Below, in pieces: positions 34,773-37,982 of a stretch of DNA of 37,982 nucleotides (position 1 is its first letter; each line of letters begins with the position of its first letter). Location: the NCBI RefSeq assembly GCF_023701345.1, contig NZ_JAMPXE010000016.1, positions 1-37,982 of the forward strand, in the 5' to 3' direction. The translations under genes were made by a program, and so were the position numbers. The notes under the pieces were generated by a model. That model saw only the letters and a program-made list of their open reading frames with translations, was not told the DNA's origin and did not search any database. This DNA is from Rhodoferax sp. Its GTDB lineage: Bacteria; Pseudomonadota; Gammaproteobacteria; Burkholderiales; Burkholderiaceae_C.

Positions 34773-34800
34773 TGATGCAACGCGCACAATACGCACAATA
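34772..34800 (+). promoter_or_regulatory. Candidate puuA promoter containing a 9-bp tandem repeat
   Basis: TTGATG (34772-34777) and CACAAT (34794-34799) are 16 bases apart, with 4 of 6 matches for each box. The region also contains CGCACAATA twice in tandem (34783-34791, 34792-34800), so the -10 box is duplicated. The ATG is at 34829. Confidence 0.4.
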
Positions 34801-34828
34801 GCTGGCACGTTTCACCCTGGAGCAAACC

Positions 34829-36196
34829 ATGAATCCCAAGAAGTCCATGAATTTCAATGATTTGGAGCAGTGGCTCAACGAGCGCCGTGTGACCGAGGTG
34901 GAGTGCCTGGTGCCCGACCTGACCGGTGTCGCACGGGGCAAAATCCTGCCCCGTGGCAAGTTCACCGAAGACCGGGGTATGCGCCTGCCGCAGTCCGTGG
35001 TGGCCATGGGTGTGACCGGCGAATTCCCCGAAAGCGGTCCTTATTACGATGTCATCGACCCCACCGACAAGGACATGCAGTTGCGCCCGGACCCGTCTAC
35101 CGTGCGCATTGTGCCGTGGGCCACCGACCCCACGGCGCAGGTGATTCACGATTGTTTTGACCACAAGGGCAACCTGGTGCCGTTTGCGCCGCGCAGCGTG
35201 CTGCGCCGGGTCTGCGACCTGTTTGCCGCCGAGGGCTTGAAGCCGATCGTCGCGCCCGAGCTGGAGTTTTACCTGACCGCCCGCAACACCGACCCCAACA
35301 CGCTGCTGCGCCCGCCGATTGGCCGCAGTGGCCGCAGCGAGACCTCGCGCCAGGCCTACAGCATTGACGCCGTCAACGAGTTCGACCCGCTGTTCGAAGA
35401 AATTTATGATTTCAGCGACAAGATGGAACTCAACGTGGACACGCTGATTCACGAAATCGGTGCCGGGCAAATGGAGATCAATTTTTTCCACGCCGAGCCG
35501 CTGGGCCTGGCCGACGAGGTTTTCTTTTTCAAGCGCACGGTGCGCGAATCCGCGCTGCGCCATGACATGTACGCCACCTTCATGGCCAAGCCGATTGCCG
35601 GCGAGCCCGGCAGCGCCATGCACGTGCACCAGAGCATTCTGGATGTGACCACCGGCAAGAACATCTTCAGCAACGACGACGGCACGCCGTCCGAGGCCTT
35701 CATGCATTACATCGGCGGCCTGCAGCGCTACATACCGGCGGCCATGGTGCTGGTGGCGCCCTATGTCAACAGCTACCGCCGGCTGTCGCGCAATACCGCC
35801 GCGCCGATCAATATCGAATGGGGCTACGACAACCGCACCGTCGGCATTCGATCGCCGATCTCCTCGCCTGAAGCGCGCCGGGTCGAGAACCGCGTGATTG
35901 GCGCCGATGCCAACCCCTACGTCGCCCTGGCCATGACCATGGCCTGCGGTTACCTGGGGCTCAAGAACAAGATCAAGCCCAAGGCCGAGATGAAGGGCGA
36001 CGCCTACCTGTCGCCCTACGCGCTGCCGCGCAGCCTGGGTGAGGCGCTGGACTGGCTGCGCCGCGAATCCGACCTGCACGAGGTGCTGGGCAAGGAATTC
36101 ATCACCGTGTACTCGGAAATCAAGGAGCTTGAGTTCGACGAGTTCATGAAGGTGATTTCGCCCTGGGAGCGCGAGCATCTGTTATTGCACGTGTAA
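34829..36196 (+). CDS. puuA: Glutamine-synthetase-family gamma-glutamylpolyamine synthetase, PuuA-like
   Basis: The 455-residue enzyme is a class I glutamine synthetase relative of the PuuA/GlnA3-type size. Metal and substrate residues are in place: E144/E146 in PELEFYL, E216 in GAGQMEINFFHAEP, H265/H267 in GSAMHVHQS, and NRTVGIRSP with EARRVENR near the ATP/glutamate site. PuuA joins glutamate to putrescine with ATP to give gamma-glutamylputrescine, the first step of the Puu pathway. The ATG has GGAG 10 bases upstream; ATG 34847 (MNFNDLEQW) is a minor alternative. It is followed after 46 bases by an aminotransferase gene and lies divergent from a MocR regulator. Specificity for putrescine versus spermidine or another amine is inferred from context. 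Confidence 0.88.
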   Translation: MNPKKSMNFNDLEQWLNERRVTEVECLVPDLTGVARGKILPRGKFTEDRGMRLPQSVVAMGVTGEFPESGPYYDVIDPTDKDMQLRPDPSTVRIVPWATDPTAQVIHDCFDHKGNLVPFAPRSVLRRVCDLFAAEGLKPIVAPELEFYLTARNTDPNTLLRPPIGRSGRSETSRQAYSIDAVNEFDPLFEEIYDFSDKMELNVDTLIHEIGAGQMEINFFHAEPLGLADEVFFFKRTVRESALRHDMYATFMAKPIAGEPGSAMHVHQSILDVTTGKNIFSNDDGTPSEAFMHYIGGLQRYIPAAMVLVAPYVNSYRRLSRNTAAPINIEWGYDNRTVGIRSPISSPEARRVENRVIGADANPYVALAMTMACGYLGLKNKIKPKAEMKGDAYLSPYALPRSLGEALDWLRRESDLHEVLGKEFITVYSEIKELEFDEFMKVISPWEREHLLLHV

Positions 36197-36242
36197 CGCA
36201 CCATTTCTCTCCCAGCCCATCGTTGAATCAAGGATCGCCACC

Positions 36243-37661
36243 ATGACCGCTTTGACCACTTTGACGCCTTCGCAGCCCCTATCCACGCAAGAAATTCAGG
36301 CGCTGGACAGCGCGCATTTCATCCACCCGTTCACTGATCACGGCGACCTGGCCACGCGTGGCGCGCGCGTCATTGTCAAATCCGAGGGCATTTATGTCTG
36401 GGATTCCGAAGGCGAAAAACTGCTTGATGCCATGAGCGGCCTGTGGTGCGTCAACGCCGGTTACGGCCGCAAGGCACTGGCGCAGGCAGCGTACGACCAG
36501 ATGCTGACACTGCCGTTCTACAACAGCTTTTTCCAGACCACCAACGTGCCCGCCGTCAAGCTGGCCACGCGTCTGGCCGCGCTGGCGCCCAGGGTGGGCG
36601 ACCGCAGTTTCGAGCATGTTTTTTACTCCAGCAGCGGCTCCGAGAGCAATGACTCCAACGTGCGCATGGTGCGCCGCTACTGGGACCTGCTGGGGCAACC
36701 GCAGCGCAAGGTGATCATCAGCCGCCTCAACGCCTACCACGGCAGCACCATGGCCGGGGCTTCGCTGGGCGGCATGAGCGGCATGCACGCGCAGGGCGAT
36801 TTGCCGATTCCCAACATCACGCACATCGAGCAGCCCTACTTCTTCGAGAACGGCTTGCCAGGGGAAACCCAGGATGCGTTTGGTCTGCGTGCAGCCGGTT
36901 GGCTGGAAGAAAAAATTCTGGCGCTGGGTGCCGACAAGGTCGCGGCCTTCATTGCCGAGCCGATCCAGGGGGCGGGCGGTGTCATCATTCCGCCGGCCAG
37001 CTACTGGCCCGAAATCCAGCGCATTGTGGACAAATACGGCATCCTGCTGATCAGCGATGAGGTGATTTGTGCCTTTGGCCGCCTCGGCCACTGGTTTGCC
37101 TATGAGAAATTTGGCTACAAACCCGATCTGGTGACTTTTGCCAAGGCCGTCACCAGCGGCTACATTCCGCTGGGTGGCGTCATGGTGGGCAACCGCGTGG
37201 CCCAGGTCTTGATTGAAAAAGGCGGCGAGTTCAACCACGGTTACACCTACAGCGGCCACCCGGTGGCTTGTGCCGTGGCGCTGGCCAATCTGGACATCAT
37301 GGAACAGGAGCAACTGCCGCAACGCGTCAGGGACGATATCGGCCCGTATCTTGCCCGATGTTTCGAGGGCATCGCCGAGCACCCGTTGGTGGGTGTGACC
37401 GAAACCTGTGGCTTCACTGCGGGCCTGGTGCTGGTCAGGAACAAACGGACCCGGGAGCGGTTTGCCGGTGATCTTTCGGTGGGCATGATCTGCCGGCGCC
37501 ATTGTTTCCAGAACGGCCTGATCATGCGTGCGGTGGGCGACCGCATGATCATTGCACCACCGCTGACCATGACCCATGCGGATATTGATGAAATGATGCG
37601 CCTGATTCGTCTGGCGCTGGACCTGACACAGCAGGAATTGACCCAAAAAGGCTTGATTTGA
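36243..37661 (+). CDS. spuC: Class III aminotransferase, putrescine:pyruvate type (SpuC-like)
   Basis: The 472-residue PLP enzyme has the class III pattern: LLDAMSGLWCVNAGYG (res. 60-75), SSSGSESNDSNVRMVRRYW (129-147), the NAYHGSTMAGASLGG segment, the aspartate that contacts PLP (D272 in LLISDEVICAFGR) and the Schiff-base lysine K301 in TFAKAVTSGYIPLGG. This text is that of the SpuC/polyamine aminotransferase group, which transfers the amino group of putrescine or cadaverine to pyruvate. Beta-alanine:pyruvate and other omega-aminotransferases are the closest alternatives. The ATG has AAGGA about 10 bases upstream. Location between puuA and a putrescine-binding protein gene supports the assignment. 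Confidence 0.88.
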   Translation: MTALTTLTPSQPLSTQEIQALDSAHFIHPFTDHGDLATRGARVIVKSEGIYVWDSEGEKLLDAMSGLWCVNAGYGRKALAQAAYDQMLTLPFYNSFFQTTNVPAVKLATRLAALAPRVGDRSFEHVFYSSSGSESNDSNVRMVRRYWDLLGQPQRKVIISRLNAYHGSTMAGASLGGMSGMHAQGDLPIPNITHIEQPYFFENGLPGETQDAFGLRAAGWLEEKILALGADKVAAFIAEPIQGAGGVIIPPASYWPEIQRIVDKYGILLISDEVICAFGRLGHWFAYEKFGYKPDLVTFAKAVTSGYIPLGGVMVGNRVAQVLIEKGGEFNHGYTYSGHPVACAVALANLDIMEQEQLPQRVRDDIGPYLARCFEGIAEHPLVGVTETCGFTAGLVLVRNKRTRERFAGDLSVGMICRRHCFQNGLIMRAVGDRMIIAPPLTMTHADIDEMMRLIRLALDLTQQELTQKGLI

Positions 37662-37683
37662 CTGATAGATCGAAAAATTTGTC

Positions 37684-37699
37684 TGGTCTGGTTTTTGCT
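37684..37699 (+). promoter_or_regulatory. Candidate sigma-54 (-24/-12) promoter
   Basis: TGGTCTG-GTTT-TTGCT matches the RpoN consensus TGGCACG-N4-TTGCW in the essential parts: GG at 37685-37686 and GC at 37697-37698, exactly 10 bases between. Three less conserved positions differ. Transcription would begin near 37710, 40 bases before the ATG at 37751. It would give the uptake gene nitrogen control. Confidence 0.4.
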
Positions 37700-37750
37700 A
37701 GCCTTAAACTACCGATCCCCTTCACCATTTTCTCTTCCCGGAGTGTTCCC

Positions 37751-37982
37751 ATGATGAAAAAATACCTTTGGTCGTTTGCGCTTTCTGCTATCGTTTTGGC
37801 AGGCTGCGGCAAAAAAGAGGAGCCGCCAGTGGCCGCTCCGGCCCCCGTGGCGAGTGCACCCGCCCCGGTGGCGGTCAACACCGAAGAAAAAGTGCTCAAT
37901 ATCTACAACTGGCCCGACTACGTTCCCGAGGGCATGATCGCCACGTTCGAGAAAGAAACCGGTATCAAGGTGAATTACGACA
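37751..37982 (+). CDS. Putrescine/spermidine-binding lipoprotein of ABC transporter, PotF/SpuD-like (5' part only)
   Basis: The first 77 codons are present and the frame is open at the right edge. The N-terminus MMKKYLWSFALSAIVLAGCG is a lipoprotein signal with lipobox LAGC and lipidated C19. A short alanine/proline linker (about 24-41) follows, then the mature start of the polyamine-binding family, VLNIYNWPDYVPEGMIATFEKETGIKV, in which the NWPDY motif belongs to the polyamine site of PotF, PotD and SpuD. Most PotF proteins are soluble periplasmic; a lipidated form with a linker is less usual in a Gram-negative. GGAG lies about 8 bases before the ATG. The full protein should have about 360-380 residues and be followed by PotGHI-type genes outside the window. 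Confidence 0.88.
   Translation, partial: MMKKYLWSFALSAIVLAGCGKKEEPPVAAPAPVASAPAPVAVNTEEKVLNIYNWPDYVPEGMIATFEKETGIKVNYD

Noticed and set aside
34760-36178. A 472-codon reverse frame opposite puuA (and a 455-codon one opposite spuC at 36279-37646)
   Set aside because: Both are shadows of strongly conserved enzymes on the forward strand; low complexity and no motif.
1-37982. CRISPR array, tRNA, rRNA, prophage or integron structures
   Set aside because: No regularly spaced repeats, cloverleaf sequences, integrase or phage genes were seen on either strand.

Overview
The window is dense, GC-rich, single-chromosome-type DNA from a betaproteobacterium, most likely a member of the Comamonadaceae (Rhodoferax/Polaromonas-like). 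The evidence is the codon use, a lysine/alanine-rich histone-H1-like SWIB protein, terminators with GCAA-loop hairpins, and dispersed CGTCATTGCGA-type palindromic elements familiar from that group. I made this assignment by eye. There are no rRNA or tRNA genes, no CRISPR array and no complete insertion sequence.

Layout from left to right. 1-0.9 kb (-): the N-terminal third of a single-chain (MmeI/type IIL-like) restriction-modification enzyme that runs off the left edge. 1-2.2 kb (+): an MFS transporter, convergent with aidB (-). 4.1-9.9 kb (-): a complete dipeptide ABC operon, dppB-dppC-[repeat]-dppD-dppF-dppA, ending in an intrinsic terminator. 10-11.2 kb: divergent SWIB/histone-H1-like gene (-) and rraA (+). 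11.1-12.1 kb (-): a DMT exporter. 12.3-14.5 kb (+): an agmatinase plus a PuuB-like amine oxidase. 14.5-14.86 kb: a gene-free gap with a perfect 17-bp hairpin. 14.86-23.76 kb (-): one tightly packed eight-gene unit, made of a peptide-type ABC transporter (binding protein, two permeases, two ATPases), a GntR/FCD regulator, a cytoplasmic gamma-glutamyltransferase and a bile-acid:sodium-symporter-family protein. 23.76-24.31 kb: a gene-free junction of lower GC with palindromes and a possible IS256-type terminus. 24.3-33.2 kb (-): recC-[repeat]-recB-recD. 33.2-34.7 kb (-): a MocR-type regulator overlapping recC. 34.8-38 kb (+): puuA-like gamma-glutamylpolyamine synthetase, spuC-like putrescine aminotransferase, and the start of a putrescine/spermidine-binding lipoprotein.

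The unifying theme is nitrogen scavenging through peptides, gamma-glutamyl compounds and polyamines. Agmatine would be hydrolysed to putrescine. Putrescine can be taken up through the PotF-like system (right edge) and either gamma-glutamylated (PuuA) and oxidised (PuuB-like) or directly transaminated (SpuC). No PuuD-type gamma-glutamyl-GABA hydrolase is visible. A leaderless, presumably cytoplasmic gamma-glutamyltransferase sits between the two polyamine modules, so it is a reasonable but untested candidate for the missing hydrolase.

The most interesting non-coding signals are: (i) two ~100-bp copies of one hairpin element, each placed in the same orientation between two genes of an operon, one abutting the recB start codon; (ii) a GabR-like operator architecture (9-bp direct repeats exactly 34 bp apart plus an inverted half-site) between the MocR gene and puuA; (iii) a sigma-54-like -24/-12 element before the putrescine-binding protein gene; and (iv) the perfect hairpin at 14.66 kb. 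I see no wholly unknown multi-gene system. The closest to a new unit is the ABC-GntR-gamma-glutamyltransferase-BASS operon.
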